Source: Albugo candida
Taxonomy: Eukaryota > Oomycota > Peronosporomycetes > Albuginales > Albuginaceae
Length of the DNA: 64,000 bases
Assembly: GCA_905220665.1 (NCBI GenBank)
Contig: CAJNAR010000009.1
Span: 62,001 to 126,000, forward strand
Direction: 5' to 3'
Part shown: piece after piece, positions 11,671 to 23,051 of the stretch
How the letters are laid out: each line of letters starts with the position of its first letter
Position numbering within the stretch: position 1 is the first letter of the stretch
Program-made: the position numbers and the translations under genes
The notes under the pieces: generated by a model
Told to the model about the DNA's origin: nothing
What the model saw: only the letters and a program-made list of their open reading frames with translations
The model's database searches: none

Positions 11671-13133
11671 ATGTCGTTCCTTTCTTACCCCACGGGTGTT
11701 CGCATGACAGCACAAAACGTTGAGAAGCTACAGGCAAGACGACGTCGTCAAGAACAGGATGCATTATCGCTTCGCAAGTTTACCAATTCAAACCAAGTTC
11801 AGGTGACAGAGCATCAGGCAGAGGCGAGTGTAGCGTATAAACGACGCTCGAACCAAGCGGCACAATTCACTGCCGAGCGAATATTGGAGCAAACTGACGA
11901 GCAAATAGCCGAGGAAAAAGCTCGACGCTTGCGAGAGACACAACAGAATGAGCTGGTGGCTCAGACCTTGGAAGCTGACAAACGAGCAAAGGAGCAAAAA
12001 GAACGAGAAATACAAAGAATTTGTGAGTCGAGTGAAGATTTGTACGAATTGCAGGCTGTCCTGAAGACAGCTTACATGAACAAGGAACGAGCGACACAAC
12101 AGCTCGAGAAGGAGACACTGCATACCATTGAAAAGCAGCGACAAGTAGCGATGGAACAACAAATGGAATATGATCGACAAAAAGCTCTTATCGAGAGGGA
12201 AAATGAAGGGCTTTTGAGAAAGGTACAAGCACAAAAAGCCAGCCAGGGACTTCAGCAGCAAATGCTCGAACGACGGGAGCTTGAAAAAGAGAGCCAACAA
12301 GTAGCCGAATTGGAGCGTCAACGAGTTGAAGAGCTCATGCGTCAAATTGAGCTCGAGGACCTCGCGGAAATCGATAAGCGCAATCATCAACGTATACAAA
12401 CGCGCCAGATAATCAAGCAAACAAAGGAAGAACGAGCTGAGGTCCTCCGATCTCAGGCCGAGAAGGATCGACAGCAGGAAGAGCGGATTCTCGAGTATCA
12501 ACAGCAAGTCGCTGCACGGGAAGCTGCTGCAAAGGCGTCCACGGAACAACGTAAAGCTATTCAGGACGCAACTTTCAAGGCGATTGAGACCGAAATTAAG
12601 GCAAAAATGCGTCAAGACGAAGAAATGGAACAGCTTCGTGACGAATTGTGGGAGGAGGAGATGTACCAGAAGAAAAAGGAACAAGACGAAGCCAAACAAG
12701 AAGCCAAACGCCAAGCCAAAGAGGTGATGATGACCAGTAATGCCGAGCAATTGCGATATAAACAGGAGATTCAGGCTCGACAAAAAGCTGAAGAAGAAGC
12801 GTATAACGAAAGCCTTAAACAAAGTTCAAATCGGAAGCCAGAAGAGATATGGAATTGGCCATTTTCCGTAGAAAACAAAAGGAGGAGTTCCAGAGAGAGA
12901 TTGCCGAACAAAAAGCTTACAAACAGCGGCTGGTTCTGCAACAGGTTGAGGTTGAACGTCGTGAGCGTGAGGCAGAAGAAAAAGAAGAAGCGTATCGACG
13001 ACAAGTGATTGAGGAAGCCAAGCGTAGACTTTTGGAGCAACACGCAGAAGCCTTGGAGGGGTATTTACCCAAACATCTTTTACATCCGACTTCCGGCACA
13101 CTGGAGGCTTCTCGCGCTCGGTCTCAGCGATAG
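11671..13133 (+). CDS. MNS1-like axonemal coiled-coil protein with apparent frameshift
   Basis: A highly charged, Gln/Glu/Arg-rich, almost continuously alpha-helical protein starting at the ATG at 11671. Segments such as ELQAVLKTAYMNKERATQQ and the later LKQ / KF...MELAIFRRKQKEEF match the pattern of MNS1, a flagellar axoneme microtubule-inner protein with a trichohyalin/plectin-homology domain. The frame that carries the start continues to 13008 with an unlikely basic tail. The expected C-terminus is in another frame, from about 12822 to the stop at 13133. The switch maps to the A-rich AAACAAAG near 12816-12824 and is explained by one missing A; I see no intron there. This is either a sequencing error or a real 1-base loss. 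Total length would be about 487 aa. Confidence 0.75.
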
Positions 13134-13216
13134 TTTCTGTCTGTAGCGTCGACCAAACTTTAGCGAATCGCATAAACACTGAATCGTATATTTTTGCGTG
13201 TTTTTAGATCGATATC

Positions 13217-14803
13217 CTATGGCTCTTTGAATATCTTGACGGATCGATCCATAGAAGCTGATGCTAAGAAAGTCGAGTCGGAAGCGAACTGGGCCGCCGT
13301 CACATTTGCTTTGTGATCATCAAAGCTTTTAAGCATTTTCCACTCGCTTTTGTTCAATTCCTTCGCAATCAGTACTTTGGTACCGCTAGCGAGTGCTGCA
13401 AAAGTGCCACTCGGATCAAATGAAAGCGCTTGGATATTCGCGGGTGACTCTGCATCTGAGATCGTGTTTATATCCAGCGAGTAGATGCTTTTGAGCTTTC
13501 GCAAATCCCACAAGTGAACGATCCCGTTCGAACTGCCAGACATGAGATGATAGCCGTTTTCGGAAAAGTTGATTGCCGTGACTGGAGCTGCATGATCTTC
13601 AAAAGTGACCACATTACTACACGATTTCACGTCCCACATTTGTAATCCAGAATTGGAAGATCCAATGCCAAATATACCTCCATCGGGGTGAAATTCGATG
13701 CATAAAGCTTGCTCAGAACGTCCAACGGAATTGTCGAGAGAGTGTTGTACCAACTTCTGACCTCGATGAAGATCGTAGAATGCCCAGTTTCCATCCAAAG
13801 AGCTTGAAATCAGGTAATCCCCAGTTGCGTGCAAAGACGTCATTGTCACTGCATCTTGATGACCTTGTAGCGTCTGCAGACTCTCTGTCTGAACCTTGTT
13901 GTCCTCCAATTCCCAAATTTTGATCTGTTTGTCGTAGCTGGAGCTTATCACCAACGGTGCAGTTGGATGAAAAAGAACGTGACTGACTTTCTTCTGATGC
14001 CCTTGTAGCGTGCCCACGACCTGTTGTGTGGTGATGTCGAAAATCTGCACCCGTTTGTCGACACCGCCACTTGCAATCTTCGTAGAGCTTGCATCAATCG
14101 CAAGACACAGGACACCTGGCTTCTCGGACGCATGCCAGGTATGACTTGAGGTGACATTCCATTCGGTTGCAAGATTTTGAAGCTTTTCGGCTCGTTCGGG
14201 TGCAATTTTCTTTTTGAATTCTTTTCTTTCTTTTGCGAGGATTTTTTGTGTACTATCCACTTTATTTAAGAGCTCTTCGCTCAGTTTACCTACTTTAAGG
14301 TCGCCTACGGATTCCATTTGTACATCGCTGGTCAATTCGGTGCTTCCATTTACGGCTGTCCTGTGAGATAGATTTTCCATGGTGCTACGTAGCTCTGCAT
14401 TTTCCACATTTAATCGAGCAATAACGCGACAGGCAGCATCGTGTTGATAGAGCGCGTGTGATAGCTCTTGTCGAGTTTTTTCCAAATGCTGTCGCAAGGT
14501 GAAGGTTTCAAGCATGACTGCATCCCATTCGTTCTGAAACGTTTGCAGCAATGTCGGAATGCTGGTAGGATTCAAAATATCATTAGATAGTGAGGGAGCC
14601 GGATTTAGTGTGGAGGATTTCAAATTAGTACAAGGCTGAATGGATACGATATCGTGCGCAACATCCAATTCTTCATTAGTGACGGGGCATCGATTTTGGT
14701 TCAATTCTAAATGTTTGAATAGTAGACGCTTCTCAAACACATGACCAGATTTCACAGATACGACAGGCTCCGTAGGAAGTAGGCCGCTTATCGCACACAG
14801 CAT
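13217..14803 (-). CDS. PRP19: Pre-mRNA-processing factor 19 (PRP19), U-box E3 ligase
   Basis: Single-exon 528 aa protein. It begins with a U-box (MLCAISGLLPTEPVVSVKSG, then CPVTNEELD), the E2-binding fold of the spliceosomal ubiquitin ligase PRP19. A coiled-coil middle region follows (about 90-215), where PRP19 tetramerises and binds CDC5. Six to seven WD40 repeats then run to the C-terminus (VQIFDIT, IKIWELED, WAFYDLHRG, LQMWDVKS, VHLWDLRK, VKIFKEP). Length and domain order match the family. PRP19 acts in the nucleus, in the NineTeen complex that activates the spliceosome and in DNA-damage signalling. It is convergent with the MNS1-like gene, 83 bp away. Confidence 0.95.
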   Translation of the reverse strand: MLCAISGLLPTEPVVSVKSGHVFEKRLLFKHLELNQNRCPVTNEELDVAHDIVSIQPCTNLKSSTLNPAPSLSNDILNPTSIPTLLQTFQNEWDAVMLETFTLRQHLEKTRQELSHALYQHDAACRVIARLNVENAELRSTMENLSHRTAVNGSTELTSDVQMESVGDLKVGKLSEELLNKVDSTQKILAKERKEFKKKIAPERAEKLQNLATEWNVTSSHTWHASEKPGVLCLAIDASSTKIASGGVDKRVQIFDITTQQVVGTLQGHQKKVSHVLFHPTAPLVISSSYDKQIKIWELEDNKVQTESLQTLQGHQDAVTMTSLHATGDYLISSSLDGNWAFYDLHRGQKLVQHSLDNSVGRSEQALCIEFHPDGGIFGIGSSNSGLQMWDVKSCSNVVTFEDHAAPVTAINFSENGYHLMSGSSNGIVHLWDLRKLKSIYSLDINTISDAESPANIQALSFDPSGTFAALASGTKVLIAKELNKSEWKMLKSFDDHKANVTAAQFASDSTFLASASMDRSVKIFKEP

Positions 14804-14981
14804 GACCTCTTTCTGCTCTATATCCTTGGACGTCGGTAGTCTCCTTATCGATAAAATTTAACAAAGTGAACGAAATCGTATCGTGTATCAGTTATATGTT
14901 AGTAAATGCTTTCAAGGGCGTCCACAACGCAGGCAATTAAGAAAGCAAGCAGCTTTGCAAGCACAAGTAATCGCATAACAA

Positions 14982-16238
14982 TCATCTTTGAGTGAGTAGG
15001 ATCTCAAAGGCCGCATCATTGAATTCGACAATCGCTTTTAACAAATTGGTCGATGCAAAATTTTGACGATAAGTCAACCCTCCATAATGATCGGACAATA
15101 ACGTGCGACAAACATTCTGCTCAAATAACATGTATCGATGGATGTTGAGAACTGCGGCAACAAATTTCACCTCGCTGTGTCCGTACAATCACTCACGATA
15201 GTCGATCATAATGATCATCATCTTCTTATCGACTTGATCAAACACTTTTATAGTTCCACTCTGAACAAACATTCTCAGTTTTACCAGATCAAAGTTGATC
15301 GGTGCTTTTACAAACACGAGTTTGGTATGCCATCGCAGTTGGTCGCATATGACGCACAATGGAATGTCATCGAGATACAAATCCAGCTTTTCAACCTCTC
15401 GGTACTGTTGACCACCCCATGGCGGATCGATAAAGACGACATCTTGCTGGAGAGACGACATCAATTCGAGATAATTTCTATTCCAACAAGTGACGTTATG
15501 ATCGCAACGAAGAATACTTAAGTTGTGACAAAGCATTCCGTGTCGAGTTGGATCACATTCTACAGCGTGCACGTAAGCAAATGTCTCTGAAAAAGACCAG
15601 ACGTTTCCTCCGACACAAGCTGTAGCGTCAGTGATTGTCGCCATCAATCGTCCATTGGAATCAACGGGTACATTGGAATACAGTTCTTCCGTTATCAGAC
15701 GAGTGATCTCAATTGCCACAGTGTCTCTAGTGACGCTGTACATTGCGACTTCGTCCATTTGCAAACACTGTCGCTGTCGATATGGAATGCTACCGAAAAA
15801 ATAATCGCGCTTATCAAAGCACTTTTCCAGTTGTAAAATTTGAGATGATCCCGGGGAGTGCTGTTCGGACGACTCGATCACTACTCCTTCCTCGACAAGA
15901 TTTTCAGCTTTATCTTCCGTTTCAATACGCGTGTTTTCGAGCATCTGAGAGATTGCCACTACTCTACGTGGAAGAGAAGATGATGAAACAGCATCCGAAT
16001 TCTTTTTCGGTGTATTTCTGTTTGTTCTTGGCACATTCTTCCGCTTCTCTTTCTTTTCATTTATCCTCGCACTACGACGCGAATTTACGCCGAGTTTCGA
16101 GTTTACTGCAGTGAGACTTAACTCGGCGGTTTTCCTTACACTACGGACTTCATCCTTACCATTCACAGCAATCTTAAGCGATGTAATTTTCGTGGAAATG
16201 CGAGTTTTATTGTCGACTTGGTCTTCTGTTGTCTCCAT
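14982..16238 (-). CDS. DPPWGG-motif RNA cap guanine-N2 methyltransferase-like protein
   Basis: The start is the ATG at 16238 (METTEDQ). One intron of 45 bp (15152-15196) joins exon 15197-16238 to exon 14982-15151, giving about 403 aa. The first half is basic and low-complexity. The second half is an SAM methyltransferase: ITDATACVGGN is the SAM loop, VECDPTRHGML the acidic strand, and VVFIDPPWGGQQY the catalytic motif IV of trimethylguanosine synthase (TGS1) and related enzymes that make the m2,2,7G cap of snRNAs and snoRNAs. The family assignment rests on those two motifs. The extra C-terminal segment after the intron is not part of the usual TGS1 core and is unrecognised. It is divergent from the FPGS gene with under 90 bp between starts. 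Confidence 0.72.
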
Positions 16239-16325
16239 AGGGAAAAATGGCAACGTTCGACAATTTAATTTGCTGAAATATATGATTGAAGTGTTCTGAT
16301 TGGATAATCGACCTCCAAGAGCTTG

Positions 16326-18059
16326 ATGCGATTGTTACGTCATTTGATGACACACAAAACCGCTGAACCGATGGTTTCGAGGCTTTTTTCTTCGGAAACA
16401 ATGCGCTCAAAAAACAAGGATTTGGTTTTACCTCTCAGTAGACCGTCTAACGCCCTAAATGCGGACGAAAAAGTAGAAGCTGCAATGCAGAAACTACTGA
16501 AAGTGAGCGCAAAGTACAAAGTTTCAATCGCGTCGTCCTCAAGCATTCCGACACGGAATGACTCTATCATGCTGATGGAACATTATCTGGAACGGCTGAA
16601 TCTCTCCGTACGAGTGCAGAAGCATCTTTCTGTAATTCACGTCGCAGGGACTAAAGGCAAAGGGTCCACATGCGCCATGACAGAACGTATCCTTCGGGAA
16701 GAAGGCTTCAAGACCGGTTTATTTACATCGCCTCACTTGATCTCACCTTGCGAACGTATTCGGATCAATGGAGCTCCTATCACGCCCGACTTATTTTTGC
16801 ATCATTTTGAGAGCATTTGGAATCGACTGAATGAAACAGCGGATCAAAGTCAAGGACATCCACCCATAGCCTGGTTCTTTAGATTTCTCACGTTGCTGGC
16901 TCTTCAAGTCTTTGTCGATGAGAAAGTAGATGTGGCGATTCTAGAGGTTGGTCTTGGCGGGCGTCTAGATGCCACAAATGTGATTCAGCAACCCGTTGTC
17001 TGCGGAATCACAACATTGGATTTCGACCATACTCAAATTTTGGGGAGCACAATAGATGCGATTGCATATGCCGTACGTACATTCCAATTATCTGCCAGCG
17101 TTACTTATCGCATGCTCTCCACTCCTTAGAAAGCCGGGATATTCAAACCAAATGTACCGGCATTCACAGTTAGGCAACAAGACCAGCTAGCGCTAGACAC
17201 ATTGTATACTTGTGCAAGAGATACGAAGACGCCTTTGTATATAGTTCCATCATTCGATGAATTTGATCACACGTCAGCTAGAAAAGCTGTTTTAGGATTG
17301 AAGGGATCGTATCAACGAGTGAATGCAGCTTTGGCGGTCACACTCGCTAGCGTCTGGTTGAAGCACCACAACGGTACAAAAGTAGCCTGGACCTCAAATG
17401 AGAGCATCGATTACCCGTCCATGTTGACGAGTAAGGTGAAAAAGGGATTGGAAGCAGCATTCTGGCCAGCCCGATCGCACACCATACATGATTCCAAAGA
17501 GCCGAATCTCACGTATCACATCGATGGTGGACACACACTGCAAAGCTTGGTCTGTTGTGCGGAATGGTATAAGGATTCTATACAAAATGGTCCCTGTAAG
17601 TCCCCTAGACGCATTTTAGTCTTCTCCTGTCATCATGAGCGGAATATTGCTCTCTTGATGGCTCCGTTAGTAGCTTTGCAATTCGACTCGGTCTACTTTT
17701 GCCCAACTTCCGCTTCTCGACCGAGTGATGTGGAGGTACCAACATTCTCGCAAGTATTAAAAACAAGTGGCTTTGAAAGTAGCATTCAGCATTTCACGGA
17801 AGAGGAATTACACGTCCGCGACCGAGCGACTGGACCTCTTCGATGGCAGCACACAACTGCAGCGATTTGGAAAGAATTAGAGCGACTGCAAGGTCAAAAA
17901 GCGAGTCACACTCGTGTTATGAACTCCACTAAAGAGTTTATGGAGCTGATTCGTTCCACGCAAAATCATGAGCTTCATAACCATGTTTTATTCACAGGCT
18001 CTTTGTATCTTGCCGGAGAAGTTCTTCGATGTTTAGGCTGGAAAGAGGGCTATAATTGA
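16326..18059 (+). CDS. Folylpolyglutamate synthase
   Basis: Ligase of the Mur/FPGS family that adds glutamates to folates, keeping them in the cell and making them better cofactors. Exons 16326-17072 and 17130-18059 are separated by a 57 bp intron, giving about 558 aa. The P-loop is HVAGTKGKGSTCAM (about residue 105), followed by FTSPHLISPCERIRING, VGLGGRLDATN, and LDFDHTQILGSTIDAIA, all diagnostic. After the intron, AGIFKPNVPAFTV continues the conserved block. The basic, hydroxylated N-terminus before residue 40 could be a mitochondrial presequence, with an alternative cytosolic start further in. SHMT, another folate-pathway enzyme, lies 6 kb away. Confidence 0.93.
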
Positions 18060-18150
18060 AAATAAAACTAGCTTGTACTTATTAGCATGAATTTCTGATA
18101 GTGGAACTGCTCAAATAAGTAATTTTGGTAGTAGCTGATTGGTGGGAATT

Positions 18151-18665
18151 ATGCCGCGAATTCGACGACGAAACAATGTTAAAGTGAAGCGGCGATTGAA
18201 GCCTCAGCGTAAATACAAAAACAAGTTTGTTGGTGATCAGAACATTCAAAAGCTATGGGATCATAAGAAAACAGTTAACCAGAATTATGAGAAAATCGGC
18301 CTTCTTTTGAATTCAAACGCATGCAAAGACCTCCGAGAAGCTTTTAGTAGCTCAAATGGCGACGCAAGTGCCGAAGATACCTTATACCAAGTTCCCGATA
18401 GTGATTTCCTCAACGAAAGGAACCCAAAGCGTCAGAAAAATCACATGTCAGCAGAAGAAATACAGTATTTGAGACCGCTGATTGCGAAACATAAGGAGAA
18501 TTACAAGGTACTGAAGTGATGTTGTTGGCACTTGTCATTACTAATCAACTCGTTTTACAGGCTATGGCATTAGACGTGAAAGTGAACTGCTATCAATGGA
18601 CTGAAAATAAACTCCGGCGTCGCTGCGGTCGCCTCGCATTACTTGATGCCAATATTATTCAATAG
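18151..18665 (+). CDS. NOP16: Nucleolar protein 16 (60S ribosome biogenesis)
   Basis: Two exons, 18151-18507 and 18561-18665, with a 53 bp intron; about 153 aa. The start MPRIRRRNNVKVKRRLKP gives the very basic N-terminus typical of NOP16. YLRPLIAKHKENYKAMALD across the junction and YQWTENKLRRRC match the conserved C-terminal signature of the family. NOP16 is a nucleolar component of early pre-60S particles. The gene is only about 90 bp downstream of FPGS on the same strand. Confidence 0.9.
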
Positions 18666-18885
18666 AGTTTTACTTTATTTGTGGGTCTCTGTGCTCTTCA
18701 GCGCGAAGATGAAAGGCTACTGACACTTTTATTCGATACATAAACACTTTTCTGCGTAAAAATGGGGATACCATCGCGCAACTAAAGCTGACGCACGCCG
18801 CCAATGAGATATGTGCGCGGCTTTTTACATATTTAATGAATTTCGCGCCAAACTTTAAATTCGAATTTCGGTGCAGTGAGCTCTT

Positions 18886-20861
18886 ATGGGAATCACCGGC
18901 CTTCTACCATTGCTGAAGAGTATTTCGGAAGAAAAAACACTTGCAGAGTATCGAGGAGAGACTCTCGCTGTGGATGGCTACTGCTGGTTACTATGCAGTT
19001 TGCACGCCTCGGAAAAGGCTCATTCTGATACATTTCTCTAGGCTCCACCAAGTCATGCACAGATGCGGCGTCGACGATTTTCTTGATCCAAAATCGGAGA
19101 GGTTTTCTTGCAGTCTCCGCTTTGCTCAATGTAGGCTGCTCTTTGAATTACGCTCTGGTAGGTACATCGACTATTTTCTAGCCCGAGTGGACAATCTCGT
19201 TCGGCAAGGAGTATCCCCTTACATAGTATTCGATGGAGGCCCGCTTCCATCAAAAGCGCACACGGAAGAAGCGAGGAGACTGTAAGAGTCTGGTTGCTGC
19301 TTTCATTTATGAGATTGTAACATTCAGTCTATAGGACCCGGAAGAAAAACAGAGAGAAAGCAATAAAGTTTCTGAGCCAAAAAAACAAGGAACAAGCACG
19401 GAAACACTTTATCCGTTCAGTTGATATCTCTCCGTACATGGCGCATCGCGTGATTTTGGTACTGTTATTCAGAATCGAAAATAATCTCTTCCAATCGCCT
19501 CATCTTTGAGCTACGTGTTAGAGGTTGAGACAGAAAAATATCAAATACGTTGTGGCTCCTTATGAGGCTGACGCACAATTAGCATATTTAGTCAAGCGCG
19601 GCCTCGTCAATGGAGTTATCACAGAAGATTCGGATTGTCTGATTTTCAATTGTGACAAAGTCGTAGCTGCTTACTCGTCGTATTTCAGACTTTCTCCTCA
19701 ATCTTCTCTGTAGGTGCTGTTCAAGTTAAATTATCAAGGCGCAGTGCGGGAGATCAAAGTACAAAACATTTTGAAGAATAGCGAACCAGACTTGCAATTT
19801 TTCACGCACGATATGGTACCCAAACCATATAGAATTCTAGCTATTGATAAATCGCTTTGCAGTTCATTGAGATGTGCATTTTCTCGGGATGTGACTACTT
19901 GGCCAATTTACCTCGAATCGGTCTCAGGACATCGTATAATCTATTCAAAAAATACGGCTCCGTGAAAAAAGTGTTCCAAACATTGCGACTTGAAGGAAAG
20001 GTGAACGTGCCGGAGTCCTACGAAGACGGTTTTGCAAGAGCAAAATTGACTTTCAAGCATCAACGCGTTTACGATCCTTTGGAAAAAGTAAGCTTTCACT
20101 ATGCATCATCTTCGTTTCGATACTGAGTTTTTGTATAGAAACTTGTTTTTTTGTCACCGCCTTCGGACGAATTGAGGAGACAAATCACAGACTGGAGCTT
20201 TCTTGGACTGGATATATCAGATGCGTATGCAACAGCCGTAGCGATTGGAGACATCGATCCCATCACAATGAAGTGCTTTGGAACACCTCAAAGCGATTTC
20301 CCGCTCGCTCAGAATCCATTTTCGAGCGTGAGTGACAAGACCAGTACTTTAATTGTGGAACGTGACAAAGACTCTCAATGTACCTCATCAAGCTCTCTTT
20401 TGTGCGAAACGGATCGAGAGGAATCGGATAGAGGCGCAATGTCGTCACAGTCGCAAGAAGCAAGCATCCACACAAATGAAGCAGATAGAGTGCTGGTACA
20501 TCCCATGCAAAAAGCACAGGAAGAAACCGCATTTGATCGAATGATGCGTGCGGGCTCACAGCTACAAAAACGAAGCCTGAAACGAAAACGTGTGGAGAAA
20601 ATATCAAAGACGGTTTCCATCACAACACTCAATGCGAAACCCCGCTTTTTCGGTCTACAACCCCTGCACTCCTCTCAAGGTCCTGAGCTATCCATATTAG
20701 CAAGTAACCAGCCATGCAATCCAATTCCTCACAAAATTGCAAAGGCAGAGCTGAATACTTGCAGGATGGAATCAGCGATTGAAAGGCCTGAGCCTTTTCA
20801 GCGATCGAATTTGAAGTTTGCGAATTTTCGGTATAGAAACACCAACGAAACAAAGCTGTAA
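18886..20861 (+). CDS. EXO1: Exonuclease 1 (FEN1/XPG family nuclease), first intron unresolved
   Basis: Starts [13 protein letters not shown], the invariant XPG-N opening. [17 protein letters not shown] and FDGGPLPSK follow, then after introns at 19282-19334, 19459-19521, 19660-19713, 19816-19862 and 20088-20138 (47-63 bp) come [38 protein letters not shown] (XPG-I and the helix-hairpin-helix) and a Ser-rich C-tail that would carry mismatch-repair contacts. Between about 19000 and 19160 the first frame hits TAG at 19039 before the RYIDYF exon, and I cannot find a junction that is canonical and also preserves the conserved helix. A donor at 18993 with an acceptor near 19102 gives the right length but poor similarity. 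EXO1 resects 5' ends in mismatch repair and recombination. Confidence 0.85.
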
Positions 20862-21244
20862 CAATGGTAACCAAACTGTACCTTTAATGCAATTTGGTCG
20901 CAAATGTGAGGCTCATTGATACACAGAAAGAATACTGAAAGGCTGGCAGCGCTTGATCGTAATTCTTGCGTTCGGCTGCTCAAATAGTGGTTTCTCGGCA
21001 CCCAACAAAGTACTAGATGATTGTCTGAGACTTTGCTGCCCGATGCAAACATCCATACGGCTTCTCTTTACGCTTCATAAAAATTCGAGCACGAGATTGG
21101 TAACAGACATGATAGATAATTCTGTCAATCCATCAACCCAATCAAAGCCACTTAGAAGCCGCTGTATCATGGATCGATCGCCATTTCCATTGTCAAAGTT
21201 TTGACTTCATTCATTTGCAGTTGATCTTCGAGCATGTCGTGCTA
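20862..21244. other. Convergent intergenic region, no gene seen
   Basis: About 380 bp between the EXO1 stop and the end of the minus-strand coiled-coil gene. It should hold both 3' UTRs. A short plus-strand frame has no recognisable content. Confidence 0.5.
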
Positions 21245-22396
21245 TCACAGCAAAAGCAACGTCACCAATCCGTCGCGCTGTGAACGATCAATCTGTATGA
21301 TATCATGGGCAACTAAGCTGTATAAAGCGCGTGTAATCTCTTCTGAGCTGCATACTCGATTCTTCGCATCCATAGCTTTTGTTGCTTTCTCCTTCAATTC
21401 CGCCATGTTGATTTGCCCAGAATGGAGATACAGGGAGTTGAGTATACACGATTTGATAGAGGATACTTCCTCCATATCCCAGTTTGATTCAACGATCGAC
21501 CGCAAACGACTTATAAGATTGGCCAGAATCCGCTTTCCCGCAACTAGTTCAGTTCGCACAGCTCCTAATTCTGCACATTGATCAGTACTTTCGGTGCCAG
21601 AACTCTTCTTCGCTTTTTTTCTGGCGACCTCCCCAGTTTTCGTTTCGTGAGGCTTTTTCCTCGCGAGCATTAATCTCAACTCAGCGCAGAGCTTCCTCAC
21701 ATCTGGATGAGCTTGTTTCCTCGGTGATGATGATAATAAAGCTTCCAGGTTCTCTCGTTTCCGTTTACATTCACGTTCTGTCTTAACGGATTTGGTTGCA
21801 GCATGCAGATCTCGCAACTCTCTCTGACGGAGATTTATTGCTTCCTCCAAAACTTGAATTTCATCATCAAGATGGCTTTCTTCTAAATTTGCGGAAGGAG
21901 ACACACACGGGCTTTTCGTCTCATCAGCTAAAATCGCTTTAAGTCGTTCAATCTGCTCTCCTTTCACTTTCATCTCCTTTTCCCAATCGATTTCCTGCTC
22001 CTCTAACTTTTTTTCCACATTGTCATTGACACTCTCCGCCTCAGCTGCGAGCTTTTTTGATTTTTCTCTCAATTTTGCGATGGTGGATCGAAGCGATCGA
22101 TAGCGTCTTAATATCCGATCGGATGAATCGCGTTCTTCGATATCGTTAGCGTTCGCTTTGTGACTCAATGTATGAATCCACGGTAAATCCTCTTTGGAAG
22201 CTTGCTGAATTACTTCACATCTCGACGAGATTAATTGATTTGCCCCTACAGCAGTAGTATGTAGGCTGAAGTCGTGATTTTCTTCGGACTTGTTGAAAAT
22301 AGATTCTTGTAGATGGTTTGCAACACGAGTGAGGTCTGCTACTGCATCACTAAAGAATTGATTCTGCATTGTCCAATCAGTTGGGGAAATTGCCAT
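21245..22396 (-). CDS. Coiled-coil protein of unknown function
   Basis: Single open frame of 383 aa starting at the ATG at 22396 (MAISPTDWTMQNQF). Roughly residues 90-215 are strongly heptad-like and charged (ILRRYRSLRSTIAKLREKSK; LEEAINLRQRELRDL). Basic patches around 220-275 (KRKRENLEALL, RKKAKKS) could be nuclear-localisation signals. The last 100 residues look globular and helical (a possible winged-helix-like end, KEKATKAMDAKN, EITRALYSLVAHDIIQI). I do not recognise the family. The mix of coiled coil and small helical C-terminal domain would fit a kinetochore, replication or chromatin factor, but this is speculation. Lack of introns and good codon structure support a real gene. Confidence 0.7.
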   Translation of the reverse strand: MAISPTDWTMQNQFFSDAVADLTRVANHLQESIFNKSEENHDFSLHTTAVGANQLISSRCEVIQQASKEDLPWIHTLSHKANANDIEERDSSDRILRRYRSLRSTIAKLREKSKKLAAEAESVNDNVEKKLEEQEIDWEKEMKVKGEQIERLKAILADETKSPCVSPSANLEESHLDDEIQVLEEAINLRQRELRDLHAATKSVKTERECKRKRENLEALLSSSPRKQAHPDVRKLCAELRLMLARKKPHETKTGEVARKKAKKSSGTESTDQCAELGAVRTELVAGKRILANLISRLRSIVESNWDMEEVSSIKSCILNSLYLHSGQINMAELKEKATKAMDAKNRVCSSEEITRALYSLVAHDIIQIDRSQRDGLVTLLLL

Positions 22397-23051
22397 TTCA
22401 GACGTCGGACTTAGTCGTCACATTAAAGTATACTTACCGTCGTAGCATTTTTGCCCAATTAGACTTGATTTAGCAGACCCGAGGTATTGGAAAATGCCGT
22501 CATTTACAGAATTCAACCAATCACAATGCACGTATATCTCCGATTTCTCAAATGCTAAATATATGATCGATCGTTATGTACTCTGCGAAGAGGATGCATT
22601 CAGTAAGAAAGTAACAATACTCTCTAAAGTACATCAGCGGGCATGGGACCGATATGGACCCACTATAAGACGGGGGATTATTTGAATTTCTTTGGTGGCT
22701 GTGAACGGCAAGTAAAAGAAATTAGACCATATAATTGGTCAAAAAGAAACGAAAGAAGAGAAAGCGTTGATGATCTCATTTTTGTCGAATCAGTTAAGAG
22801 TTATACACACAGCGTCAATAGGCTTGTATATGAAGCGTAAAATAAAAATGGTGAAATCCATTCGACTTTTGAGACAACTTTGTCAGAGCTTGTGACGATG
22901 ATCTTACCTCAAGCAGTCTCGCGCCAAATAATAATCATAAAATACAAATCTTTCATGCTAACACGACTCCTTCAGACCCTCTCCTTCATACGCAACATAG
23001 TATTCTGCGAGCTGTCGCCAAGTGAGCTTCTATTAAAGCCATACATCGTCA
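22397..23051. other. Divergent intergenic region, no supported gene
   Basis: About 650 bp between two outward-facing starts, so it should contain promoters for the coiled-coil gene and RPP40. Two overlapping 60-codon plus frames (22494-22685, 22643-22840) have no motif and no clear splice junction joining them. Confidence 0.4.

Noticed and set aside
11788..12822. 344-codon open frame on the minus strand opposite the MNS1-like gene
   Set aside because: Leu/Phe/Ser-rich composition is the mirror of Gln/Glu/Arg codons on the plus strand. It has no start context or domain, and the plus-strand protein is recognisable.
15138..15521. 127-codon plus-strand frame opposite the methyltransferase
   Set aside because: Antisense shadow of the DPPWGG methyltransferase exon, with no independent motif.
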